Shown here in pieces: positions 25,963 through 34,797 of a stretch of DNA of 64,000 nt (positions are counted from its first letter, which is position 1; each line of letters begins with the position of its first letter). The DNA is from Rhizobiales bacterium 32-66-11 (GTDB lineage: Bacteria > Pseudomonadota > Alphaproteobacteria > Rhizobiales > Xanthobacteraceae). The DNA is taken from NCBI GenBank assembly GCA_002304505.1, contig NCEH01000008.1, positions 32,880 to 96,879 of the forward strand, read 5' to 3'. The notes under the pieces were generated by a model. That model saw only the letters and a program-made list of their open reading frames with translations, was not told the origin of the DNA and did not search any database. The translations under genes and the position numbers were made by a program.

Positions 25963-28738
25963 TGCCGAGCCGGCCGTTCGAGTCGATTCGGTCCATCACC
26001 GCTACGGTGACACCGTTGCGATTGACGGCGTCAGCCTATCGATCGCCTCCGGATCGACGGCGGCCTTCATCGGCCCCGATGGCGTCGGAAAGTCGACTCT
26101 CCTTGGCCTGATCGCCGGCGTCAAGCGCATCCAGTCCGGAACCGTGACGGCCCTCTCCGGCAACATGGCATCGAGCTCTCACCGTGACATCGTCGCGCCG
26201 CGCATCGCCTATATGCCGCAAGGCCTCGGCCGCAACCTCTATCCGACGCTCTCGGTGGTCGAGAACATCGATTTCTTCGGGCGCCTCTATGGCCAGAGCG
26301 AGAACGAACGTCGCTCACGCATCGCGGGCTTGCTGACCGCCACGGGGCTCGACCCATTCCCGGACCGCCTCGCCGGCAAGCTCTCGGGCGGGATGAAGCA
26401 GAAGCTCGGCCTGTGCTGCGCGCTGATCCACGATCCGGACCTCTTGATCCTCGACGAGCCGACGACCGGCGTCGATCCCCTGTCACGGCGTCAGTTCTGG
26501 GAGTTGATCGAACGGATCCGTGCTGAGCGCCCCGGCATGACACTTCTGGTGGCGACCGCCTATATGGAGGAGGCCGCGCGTTTCGACCACATCATAGCGA
26601 TCGACGAGGGCAAGGTCATCGCCGCCGGCGACATGGCGGGGCTACTTGATCGGACCGCGACGCGTACGCTGGAGGAGGCCTATGTCGCGCTACAGCGCCC
26701 CGAACGGCGCGGCGATCAGGCGGCATTGGCAATCCCGCCGCTGCTGGAGAGCGGCGGGCCTCCGGCGATCGTCGCAGAGGCCCTGACCATGCGCTTCGGC
26801 GATTTCACCGCCGTCGATCATGTCAGTTTCCGCATCCGGCGCGGCGAGATTTTTGGGTTTCTCGGGTCGAACGGCTGCGGCAAGACGACGACGATGAAGA
26901 TGCTCACTGGACTGCTGCCGGCGAGCGAAGGGCGAGCTGAGCTGCTGGGGAAACCGATCGACGCCCGTGATATCGCAACAAGAATGCGCATCGGCTACAT
27001 GTCGCAAGCGTTCTCGCTCTATGAAGAGATCTCCGTCCGCGCGAATCTGGAGCTGCACGGACGTCTCTTCCGCATTCCCTCGGGCGAACTCAGGCTGCGC
27101 GTCGCCGCGGCGCTTACCCGTTTCGACCTCGACGCCGTTGCCGACGCCTCGCCGGCGTCGCTCCCGCTCGGGATGCGTCAGCGGCTCCAGCTTGCCGCCG
27201 CCTGTTTGCATCGGCCTGAAATATTGATCCTTGACGAGCCCACATCCGGCGTCGATCCGGCAGCGCGCGACAGGTTCTGGCGCCTCCTCGTCGAGATGTC
27301 GCGCCGCGACGGTGTAACGATCTTCATATCGACCCACTTCATGAACGAGGCCGAGCGGTGCGACCGCGTATCCTTGATGCATGCGGGCCGTGTCTTGTCC
27401 GTCGGCAGCCCGGAGGAGCTTCGCGTCGCTCGTGGCACCACGACTCTCGAGGGCGCTTTCGTTGCCTATCTGGAGGAGGCGTCAGCGCCGCCTGCGTCCA
27501 AAGTGATGAAGGAAGCGCCTTCATTGGCGGCTGCCCCAAAGCCGATCGGTGCCCCGGATAATGTCCAAAAGGGAACATCGTCGGTATCCCAATCATCGCA
27601 TAGGTCGTCGTCGGCTTCTTTGCGCCGAGTCTGGGCCTTTGCCCGGCGAGAGGCTGTGGAAGTCCTCCGGGATCGCATTCGGCTCGCCTTTGCGCTCCTC
27701 GGCCCGCTCGTACTTATGGTCGGGTTCGGCTACGGCATTTCGTTCGACATCGAGAATCTCCGTTATGCGGTTCTTGATCGCGATCAGTCCTACGAGAGCC
27801 GGCTATTCCTGGAGCAGTTTTCGCAATCCCGTTATTTTGTCGAACAAACGCGGCTGGACGACGAATTTGAGATTGATCGGCGTCTCCGATCCGGCGAGCT
27901 GCGGTTTGCCGTCGATATTCCGCCCGGCTTCGGTCGCGACCTTCTGCAGGATCGCCAGCCGCAAGTGAGCTTCTGGCTCGACGGTGGCGCGACGTTCCCT
28001 GCAGAGACGGCACGGGCCTATATCCAGGGCGCTGTTCTAACCTATGCCGCGGATCGCTACCGCCAGCTGCACGGCCGCGCTCCACAGGTCCTCCCGATCA
28101 ATGTGGAACCCCGGTTTCGCTACAATCAGGATTTCCGCAGCGTTTTCGCGATCACGCCCGGCGCGATCATGCTTCTCCTGATCCTCATCCCCGCGATGCT
28201 GACAGCCGTTGGTGTCGTGCGTGAAAAGGAGATGGGGTCCATCACCAATGTGTATGCCTCGCCCGCGACCGTGGGCGAATATCTTATCGGCAAGCAATTG
28301 CCCTATATTGCGATTGGGTTTGTCAGCTTCGCCAGTCTCGTGCTCTTGGCCGGCGCGCTCTTTGGAGTTGTGGCCAAAGGGTCTCTCATCGGCCTTTCTC
28401 TCGCAGCGCTCATGTACGTGTTCGCGGCAACGGCCTTTGGACTACTGATATCCGCGTTCGTCTCGACGCAAGTCGCGGCGATCTTCGCGACGGCCGTTCT
28501 AACCGTAATCCCCACGGCGCACTATTCGGGGTTCCTCTATCCGGCCTCGACGTTGGAAGGCTTGGCGCGCGCGATGGGGGTCGGCTTTCCGGCATTCTGG
28601 TTTCAGACCGTGAGCCTAGGCGTCTTCGCGAAAGGGCTCGATGCCGATGCGTTCGTGCGCGAAATCGCCGTGCTGTTCGGCTTCGGGGTCGTCTTTCTCC
28701 TGCTGGCGCGCCTCGCCGTCCGCAAGCAAGGTTCGTAG
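25952..28738 (+). CDS. RbbA-like ABC transporter, two ATPase domains fused to ABC-2 permease
   Basis: This 928-residue protein has two nucleotide-binding domains in tandem. The first has Walker A GPDGVGKSTLLG, signature LSGGMKQKLGL and Walker B LLILDEPTTGVDP. The second has GSNGCGKTTTMK, a variant signature LPLGMRQRLQLA and ILILDEPTSGVDP. A C-terminal ABC-2 permease (about six helices from residue 575) follows a low-complexity linker near residues 510-560. The second signature has PLGMRQ in place of SGGM. This is the layout of RbbA/YhiH, whose partners are a YhiI adaptor and a YhhJ permease, both adjacent here. The ATG overlaps the adaptor gene by 11 bp. Confidence 0.92.
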   Translation: MSADAEPAVRVDSVHHRYGDTVAIDGVSLSIASGSTAAFIGPDGVGKSTLLGLIAGVKRIQSGTVTALSGNMASSSHRDIVAPRIAYMPQGLGRNLYPTLSVVENIDFFGRLYGQSENERRSRIAGLLTATGLDPFPDRLAGKLSGGMKQKLGLCCALIHDPDLLILDEPTTGVDPLSRRQFWELIERIRAERPGMTLLVATAYMEEAARFDHIIAIDEGKVIAAGDMAGLLDRTATRTLEEAYVALQRPERRGDQAALAIPPLLESGGPPAIVAEALTMRFGDFTAVDHVSFRIRRGEIFGFLGSNGCGKTTTMKMLTGLLPASEGRAELLGKPIDARDIATRMRIGYMSQAFSLYEEISVRANLELHGRLFRIPSGELRLRVAAALTRFDLDAVADASPASLPLGMRQRLQLAAACLHRPEILILDEPTSGVDPAARDRFWRLLVEMSRRDGVTIFISTHFMNEAERCDRVSLMHAGRVLSVGSPEELRVARGTTTLEGAFVAYLEEASAPPASKVMKEAPSLAAAPKPIGAPDNVQKGTSSVSQSSHRSSSASLRRVWAFARREAVEVLRDRIRLAFALLGPLVLMVGFGYGISFDIENLRYAVLDRDQSYESRLFLEQFSQSRYFVEQTRLDDEFEIDRRLRSGELRFAVDIPPGFGRDLLQDRQPQVSFWLDGGATFPAETARAYIQGAVLTYAADRYRQLHGRAPQVLPINVEPRFRYNQDFRSVFAITPGAIMLLLILIPAMLTAVGVVREKEMGSITNVYASPATVGEYLIGKQLPYIAIGFVSFASLVLLAGALFGVVAKGSLIGLSLAALMYVFAATAFGLLISAFVSTQVAAIFATAVLTVIPTAHYSGFLYPASTLEGLARAMGVGFPAFWFQTVSLGVFAKGLDADAFVREIAVLFGFGVVFLLLARLAVRKQGS

Positions 28739-28740
28739 CG

Positions 28741-29868
28741 ATGCGCCAATGGATCCTCAACGTACTTTATCTGGGTTTCAAAGAGATCGCGAGCGTCCTG
28801 CGTGACGTGGCGATGGTCGGGCTGATCATCTACGTTTTTACAGTTGCCGTTTATTCTATGGCCACTGGTCTCAAGACCGAAGTGAACAATGCCAGCGTCG
28901 CTGTCGTCGACGCCGACCGTTCGACACTGTCGTCTCGCATCAAGGATGCGCTGCAGCCGCCTTACTTCAGCCCAGCGCGCGACATCGACCGTTCCGAAGT
29001 CGACGAGCTGTTGGACAAAGGGTCATATACGTTTGTCCTGGAGATACCCCCCCGCCTCGAAGCGGACCTCCTCGCAAATCGTGGCCCCTCGATTCAAATC
29101 AACGTCGACGCGACGGCCGTGAGCCAAGCCGCTGTGGGAACGGCCTATATCCAGGAAATCATCGCCCGCGAGGCGGCAAACTTTCTGCATCAGCACGGCA
29201 CGAGCGAAGTCGTTCCCATCGAGCCGGTCATCCGCGCCTTGTTCAACCAGAACCTTGAGGCGATCCGCTTCAATGCGAGCATGGACATCATCATGAACGT
29301 AACGATGCTCGGGATCATTCTCGTCGGGGCAGCCGTCATGCGCGAACGAGAACACGGCACCATTGAACATTTGCTGGTGATGCCGGTCCGGCCGAGTGAG
29401 ATTGCCGCAGCGAAGATCTGGGCGAACGGTCTGATCATTCTCCTGGCAGCCGGCTTTTCTTTGCACGTTGTCATAGAGTTCGTGCTGCAGATACCGATCA
29501 TCGGCTCTGTCGAGCTTTTCCTGGCTGGAACCGCCATCTATCTCTTCGCGGTGACGTCGCTCGGTATTTTGCTCGCGACGATCGCGAACTCGATGCCGCA
29601 GTTCGCGCTGCTGGCGATCCCGGTGTTCGTCGTCATGTTCCTGCTGTCAGGCACGTTCACGCCGTTTGAGAGCATGCCTCCGATCCTGCAGGACATCATG
29701 TATGCGGTGCCCTCGACGCACTTTGTGAGATTTGCGCAGTCGATCTTGTATCGAGGTGCGGGACTCGATGTCGTCTGGAAGGATTTGATGGTCATGACCG
29801 CATTGGGGGCGGTGTTCCTTGCCGCCGCTCTCTCACGATTCAGGTCGATGCTCGTACGACAGTCGTAA
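28741..29868 (+). CDS. ABC-2 type permease (YhhJ-like)
   Basis: This 375-residue protein has one N-terminal helix, a large periplasmic domain (residues 45-165) and five C-terminal helices with a PVRPSEIAAAKIWANGLI segment typical of ABC-2 permeases. It follows the RbbA-like gene by 2 bp and completes an adaptor-ATPase-permease operon. YhhJ-type permeases probably form a heteromeric channel with the permease half of the fused protein. Confidence 0.93.
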   Translation: MRQWILNVLYLGFKEIASVLRDVAMVGLIIYVFTVAVYSMATGLKTEVNNASVAVVDADRSTLSSRIKDALQPPYFSPARDIDRSEVDELLDKGSYTFVLEIPPRLEADLLANRGPSIQINVDATAVSQAAVGTAYIQEIIAREAANFLHQHGTSEVVPIEPVIRALFNQNLEAIRFNASMDIIMNVTMLGIILVGAAVMREREHGTIEHLLVMPVRPSEIAAAKIWANGLIILLAAGFSLHVVIEFVLQIPIIGSVELFLAGTAIYLFAVTSLGILLATIANSMPQFALLAIPVFVVMFLLSGTFTPFESMPPILQDIMYAVPSTHFVRFAQSILYRGAGLDVVWKDLMVMTALGAVFLAAALSRFRSMLVRQS

Positions 29869-30047
29869 GGTGCTGTTCGTGAGTGGTCGAGACCTGCCTC
29901 TTCCACCGAATAGCCGGCAACTGTTCGCGCAATCCGCGGAGCGTGGCGCTCGCGGTCGTCCATTGATACTTCCTCGCCCGCCCATCGCCAGTGCCATGGC
30001 GCCGTTTCAGTTACGATAAACTCAGAAACATCGTCGAGAGGCGACAT
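29869..30047. other. Intergenic region between convergent operons
   Basis: No gene, terminator or dyad is convincing in this 179-bp stretch between the ABC operon and the oxidoreductase operon. Confidence 0.4.
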
Positions 30048-31103
30048 TCAGCCAAGGCTTGCATTGATTTCCTCCAATCGTGCCATGCCTGGGCACAGTT
30101 CCTTTTGCGACAGCGCATTGAGGGGCGTATCTGTCGTGTTGAGATCGGCGTGCAATTCATCCTTGTCGCTTGCAACATAGAGCAGGCCCGTCACGATCTC
30201 GGACTTGGCCTCGTGTTCGAGCAGAAAGTCTATTGCGGCGCGGCGATCGTGCACGCTGTATTCGGCGTTCAGCTTTCTCAGCCGGAGCCAGGACCCGTCG
30301 TGCTGTTGAACCAATTCGAGCTTGCCGGGCTCGTAGTCGACCGTGATCGGCGTGCGCCCGACGATCACGTCTATCCGATTGACCGCAATGTTGTGCTCGC
30401 GGACATAGTCATAACTCTTGGTGGAGCCCTCGTGGTTGTTGAAGGCGACGCAGGGCGAGATGACGTCGACAAAGGCCGCGCCTTCGTGCTCGATCGCGCC
30501 CTTGATGAGCGAGACGAGCTGCGCCTTGTCGCCGGAGAACGAGCGGGCGACGTAGCTTGCGCCGAGCTGGAGTGCCAGGGCGGTAAGATCGATGGGCTTG
30601 TCGATGTTGACGACACCCTGCTTGGACGTCGATCCATCATCGGCGGTTGCGGAGAACTGGCCCTTGGTCAGGCCATAGACGCCGTTGTTCTCGACGATAT
30701 AGACCATGTTGACGCCGCGGCGCAGCGCATGCGCGAACTGGCCAAGGCCGATCGAGGCGCTGTCTCCATCGCCTGACACGCCGAGATAGATGAGGTCGCG
30801 ATTGGCAAGGCTGGCCCCGGTCAGGACCGACGGCATGCGCCCGTGCACGGAGTTGAAGCCGTGGGAATTTCCCAGAAAATAGGTCGGCGTCTTCGAGGAG
30901 CAGCCGATGCCCGAGATCTTGGCCACTCGGTGCGGTGCGATCGATAGCTCGAAGCATGCCTCGACGATCGCAGCAGTGATGGAATCGTGGCCGCATCCCG
31001 CGCACAGCGTGGAAATCGCCCCCTCATAGTCGCGTCGCGTATAGCCGAGCGTGTTTTCCGGCAGTGCGGGGTGATGGAATTTTGGCTTGGCGAGATAACT
31101 CAT
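30048..31103 (-). CDS. korB: 2-oxoacid:ferredoxin oxidoreductase, beta subunit
   Basis: This 351-residue protein is the thiamine-diphosphate subunit of a 2-oxoglutarate/2-oxoacid:ferredoxin oxidoreductase. It contains the Cys-rich N-terminal pattern (STLCAGCGHDSI), SGIGCSSKTP, and the TPP-binding GDGDSASIG...NNGVYGLTKGQ. The start at 31103 (MSYLAKPKFHHP) overlaps the alpha-subunit stop (ATGA at 31100-31103). Together with the alpha subunit it would decarboxylate a 2-oxoacid to acyl-CoA and reduce ferredoxin, or run in reverse. Confidence 0.92.
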   Translation of the reverse strand: MSYLAKPKFHHPALPENTLGYTRRDYEGAISTLCAGCGHDSITAAIVEACFELSIAPHRVAKISGIGCSSKTPTYFLGNSHGFNSVHGRMPSVLTGASLANRDLIYLGVSGDGDSASIGLGQFAHALRRGVNMVYIVENNGVYGLTKGQFSATADDGSTSKQGVVNIDKPIDLTALALQLGASYVARSFSGDKAQLVSLIKGAIEHEGAAFVDVISPCVAFNNHEGSTKSYDYVREHNIAVNRIDVIVGRTPITVDYEPGKLELVQQHDGSWLRLRKLNAEYSVHDRRAAIDFLLEHEAKSEIVTGLLYVASDKDELHADLNTTDTPLNALSQKELCPGMARLEEINASLG

Positions 31104-32944
31104 GCGACTGCCCTTTCGCTCTGCTTCGCGGCTTCGCCGAGACGGGCGGCGATGGCGGCCGCGATGAATCGGGCGGTGATCGGCGTTCCGTCGAAATGCA
31201 GCACCGGCGTCAGCTTCGCAGGATTGACGCCGCATTCCGTGATGATCAGCGTGCGAAGCTGGGCGTCGCGGTTCTGCTCGACCACGAACACCGCCTCATG
31301 TGTGCGCAGGAAAGCGTCGACATCGCGGTTGAAGGGAAACGCCCTGACCCGCATCCGGTCGAGAGCATGGCCATCAGCCACCAACAGATCGACTGCCTCG
31401 TCCATGGCAGGAGATGTCGAGCCGAAATAGATCACCCCGTAGCGCGAAGGGGTGCTGGCCAGGGTGATGACGGGGCCGGGAACGAGATCCTTTGCTGTCT
31501 CGAACTTCTTTAGCAGCCGTTCCATGTTGTCGACATAGGGGCCGCCCTCTTCAGTATAGCGTGCATAGCGGTCCCGGGTCGTGCCGCGGGTAAAGAAGGA
31601 GCCCTTGCGCGGATGGGTGCCAGGGTAGGTACGATAGGGAATGCCGTCGCCGTCGACGTCGAGATAACGGCCGAAGTCCTTGCCGGCGTCGAGATCGGCT
31701 GCGGTCATCACCTTGCCGCGGTCGTAGACCCGGTCGTCGTCCCAGCGCAGCGGCGCACAGAGCCGATGGTTCATGCCGATGTCGAGATCGAGCATGAGCA
31801 GGACCGGCGTCTGCAGCCGGTCGGCGAGATCGAAGGAGAGGGCGCTGAACTCGAAAGCCTCTGCCGGCCCCTCCGGGAAGAGCAGGACATGCTTGGTGTC
31901 GCCGTGCGAGGCATAAGCCGCGAGCAGGATGTCGGACTGCTGCGTGCGCGTCGGCATGCCCGTCGAGGGGCCGCCGCGCTGCACATCCATGATCACGGCC
32001 GGGATCTCGGCGAAATAGGCTAGCCCGAGAAACTCCTGCATCAGCGAGATGCCGGGTCCGGAGGTCGGCGCGAAGGCCCGCGCGCCGTTCCAGGCGGCGC
32101 CGATCACCATGCCACTGGAAGCGAGCTCGTCCTCTGTCTGGATGATGGCGTAGCGCTTCTTTCCGGTCTCGGGATCGATCCGGAAGCGCGCGCAATAGGC
32201 GGAGAAGGCGTCGGCGATCGAGGTCGAGGGCGTGATCGGATACCACGCGCAGACCGTAGCGCCGCCGAACACCGCGCCGAGCGCCGTCGCGGAATTGCCG
32301 TCGATGAAGATGCGCCCGCCGACGGCGTCCGCGCGCCGAACGCGCAGGCCGATCGGACAGGGGAGATTTTCGATCGCCCAGTCACGGCCGAGATGGAAGG
32401 CCCGGACGTTGGCCTCGATGAGGCGCTCCTTGCCCGCGAATTGCCGGCCGATAAGCGTGTCGATCTCACCGGTGTCCATCTCGAGCACCGCGGCGAGAAC
32501 ACCAATATACATGATGTTCTTGAAGAGCTGCCGTTCCCGCGGGTCGTTGTATTCCTTGTTGCAGATTGCGCCCAGCGGAGCGCCGAGGACGGTTATATCC
32601 TCGCGGAACTGGGATTTCTGAACGGGACGCGTCGAATCGTAGATCAGGTATCCACCCGGTTCGAGCCCGGCCTGGTCCTTGGCGAAGGTCTGGGGGTTCA
32701 TCGCCACCACGAGATCGGTTCCGCCGCGTGCGCCCAGATAGCCGGCCTCGCAGACGCGGACCTCGTACCAGGTCGGAAGGCCCTGGATGTTCGATGGGAA
32801 TATGTTGCGCGCCGCGACCGGCACGCCCATTCGCAGCACCGCCCGCGCGAACAGCTCGTTGGCGCTTGCGGACCCCGATCCATTGGTGTTGGCAAAGCGG
32901 ACGACGAAGTCGTTGACGCGGCTTATCGCGAGCGTGTCGGGCAT
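31100..32944 (-). CDS. korA: 2-oxoacid:ferredoxin oxidoreductase, fused gamma-alpha subunit
   Basis: This 614-residue protein joins a gamma domain (residues 1-190, VVRFANTNGSGSASANELFA; GARGGTDLVVAMNP) to the alpha, pyrimidine-binding domain (from about 210, with ATVCAWYPITPSTSIAD and the Glu in IQTEDELASSGMVIGAA). The C-terminal domain II (about 490-600) ends near the overlap with korB. This gamma-alpha fusion is the KGOR type found in many aerobes and anaerobes, usually used for 2-oxoglutarate to succinyl-CoA. It overlaps the upstream flavoprotein gene by 22 bp. Confidence 0.92.
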   Translation of the reverse strand: MPDTLAISRVNDFVVRFANTNGSGSASANELFARAVLRMGVPVAARNIFPSNIQGLPTWYEVRVCEAGYLGARGGTDLVVAMNPQTFAKDQAGLEPGGYLIYDSTRPVQKSQFREDITVLGAPLGAICNKEYNDPRERQLFKNIMYIGVLAAVLEMDTGEIDTLIGRQFAGKERLIEANVRAFHLGRDWAIENLPCPIGLRVRRADAVGGRIFIDGNSATALGAVFGGATVCAWYPITPSTSIADAFSAYCARFRIDPETGKKRYAIIQTEDELASSGMVIGAAWNGARAFAPTSGPGISLMQEFLGLAYFAEIPAVIMDVQRGGPSTGMPTRTQQSDILLAAYASHGDTKHVLLFPEGPAEAFEFSALSFDLADRLQTPVLLMLDLDIGMNHRLCAPLRWDDDRVYDRGKVMTAADLDAGKDFGRYLDVDGDGIPYRTYPGTHPRKGSFFTRGTTRDRYARYTEEGGPYVDNMERLLKKFETAKDLVPGPVITLASTPSRYGVIYFGSTSPAMDEAVDLLVADGHALDRMRVRAFPFNRDVDAFLRTHEAVFVVEQNRDAQLRTLIITECGVNPAKLTPVLHFDGTPITARFIAAAIAARLGEAAKQSERAVA

Positions 32945-34713
32945 GTGTCACCTGCATGGGTCATGTCGATGAAGTATTTCTGCATGCTCCAGGCGCCGGT
33001 CGGGCAGCGCTCGGCGCACAATCCGCAATGCAGGCAAAGGTCCTCGTCCTTCACCATGACGCGTCCGGTCTTCAACCCGTCCGCGACATAGAGATCCTGG
33101 AGCGGGTTCAGCGCGGGCACCCGTAGCCGCAGGCGCAGCTCCTGCTCCTCGCCGTTCTCGGTGAAGGTGATGCAGTCCATCGGGCAGATGTCGACGCAGG
33201 AATCGCATTCGATGCAGGACGGCCCGCTGAACACCGTTTCGACATCGCAGTTGAGGCAGCGATCTGCCTCGGCGAGCGCCAGGGCCGGGTCATAGCCGAG
33301 TTCCACCTCCGTGCGGATGTCCTTCAGCGCGGTCTTGTTATCGCGCGAGGGCACCGGAAAGCGGTGGTCGAGCGTGACCTCGCTGTCATAGGCCCACTCG
33401 TGGATGCCCAGCTTTTCGCTCTCGATCTGCACATGGGGTAACAGGCGTTCGCCGATGTCCTCGCCTGACAGCAGGCGGTGGATCGACAGCGCTGCGTCGT
33501 GGCCGTGGGCGACGGCGCTGATGATGTTTTTCGGGCCCCGCGCCGCGTCGCCCCCGAAGAACACCTTGGGGTGGGTCGAGGCGAAGGTCGTTTCCGCCAC
33601 GACCGGCATGTCCCATTTGTCGAAGTCGATTCCGATATCGCGTTCGATCCATGGAAAGGCGTTCTGCTGACCGATTGCGATTACGACCTCGTCGCAGTCG
33701 ATCTGCCGCGGCGGCTCGCCCGTCGGTACGAACGTGGAGCGGCCGTTTTCGGTGACGGTCGTGACTGGTTCGACCAGCAGGCCCGTCAGGCGACCGCCCT
33801 CGACGATGAAGGCTTTGGGCGCGAGATCGGCCGAGATGGTGATCCCCTCGTGGAGGAGCGCTTCCTTCTCCCAGCTTGCCGCCGGCATGTCGTCGAAGCC
33901 CTCGCGGACGATGACGCTGACCTCCTCGCCGCCGAGGCGCCGGGCAGAGCGGCCGCAATCCATGGCGGTGTTGCCGCCGCCGATCACGACGACACGCCGG
34001 CCTGTGCTTGTCACATGCCCGAACGACACTGACGCCAGCCAGTCGAGTCCGATGTGGACGCTGCCTGCCGCTTCTTTCCGGCCGGGGATGTCAAGGTCTC
34101 GGGCGCGGGGGGCGCCGGAGCCGATGAACACGGCATCATAACCCTCCGAAAGCAGCGCCTTAAGGCTGTCGATGCGCTTGCCGGAATGAAAGGTGACGCC
34201 GAGATCGAGGATATAGCCGCATTCCTCGTCGATCACGGAATCAGGCAGCCGGAATTTCGGGATCTGGCTGCGTATCATGCCGCCGGCCTTGGGGTTGCCG
34301 TCGAACACGGTGCAGTCATATCCGAGCGGCGCAAGATCGCGCGCGACCGTCAGCGAGGCGGGACCTGCGCCCACCAGCGCGACGCGCTTGCCGTTCGTGT
34401 GGGCAGTCGGCCTGGGGAGGCGGTCGCGGATGTCGTCCTTGAAATCGGCCGCGACCCGCTTGAGCCGGCAGATCGCCACCGGCGCCTCCTCGACCCGGCC
34501 GCGCCGGCAGGCCGGCTCGCAGGGCCGGTCGCAGGTGCGCCCGAGGATTCCCGGAAAGACGTTCGATCTCCAGTTGATCATGTATGCGTCGGTATAGCGG
34601 CCCTGCGCGATCAGACGGATGTATTCGGGAACCGGCGTATGCGCCGGACAGGCCCACTGACAGTCCACGACTTTGTGAAAATAGTCAGGTGCGGAAATGT
34701 CCGTCAGTTTCAT
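32923..34713 (-). CDS. FAD-dependent GltD-like oxidoreductase with C-terminal ferredoxin domain
   Basis: This 596-residue protein is built like the glutamate synthase small subunit. The N-terminal iron-sulfur region has QWACPAHTPVPEYI and GRTCDRPCEPACRRG. The FAD site is VALVGAGPASLTVARDL and the NADPH site is VVVIGGGNTAMDCGRSARRL. The C-terminus adds two 4Fe-4S clusters (CIECDSCVDICPMDC and CLHCGLCAERCPTGAW). No glutamate synthase large subunit lies near it. The neighbouring korA-korB genes make it the likely electron gate between NAD(P)H and the ferredoxin-reducing 2-oxoacid enzyme. Gene order: flavoprotein, korA, korB. Confidence 0.92.
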   Translation of the reverse strand: MKLTDISAPDYFHKVVDCQWACPAHTPVPEYIRLIAQGRYTDAYMINWRSNVFPGILGRTCDRPCEPACRRGRVEEAPVAICRLKRVAADFKDDIRDRLPRPTAHTNGKRVALVGAGPASLTVARDLAPLGYDCTVFDGNPKAGGMIRSQIPKFRLPDSVIDEECGYILDLGVTFHSGKRIDSLKALLSEGYDAVFIGSGAPRARDLDIPGRKEAAGSVHIGLDWLASVSFGHVTSTGRRVVVIGGGNTAMDCGRSARRLGGEEVSVIVREGFDDMPAASWEKEALLHEGITISADLAPKAFIVEGGRLTGLLVEPVTTVTENGRSTFVPTGEPPRQIDCDEVVIAIGQQNAFPWIERDIGIDFDKWDMPVVAETTFASTHPKVFFGGDAARGPKNIISAVAHGHDAALSIHRLLSGEDIGERLLPHVQIESEKLGIHEWAYDSEVTLDHRFPVPSRDNKTALKDIRTEVELGYDPALALAEADRCLNCDVETVFSGPSCIECDSCVDICPMDCITFTENGEEQELRLRLRVPALNPLQDLYVADGLKTGRVMVKDEDLCLHCGLCAERCPTGAWSMQKYFIDMTHAGDTCPTRSR

Positions 34714-34797
34714 CTCATCATCTCCTGCATCCGGGGTGCCTTCACGCGCGACGTCAAAGGTCTGCCGCCAAGACTGGGAGCAGGGTGCTGCCGGATC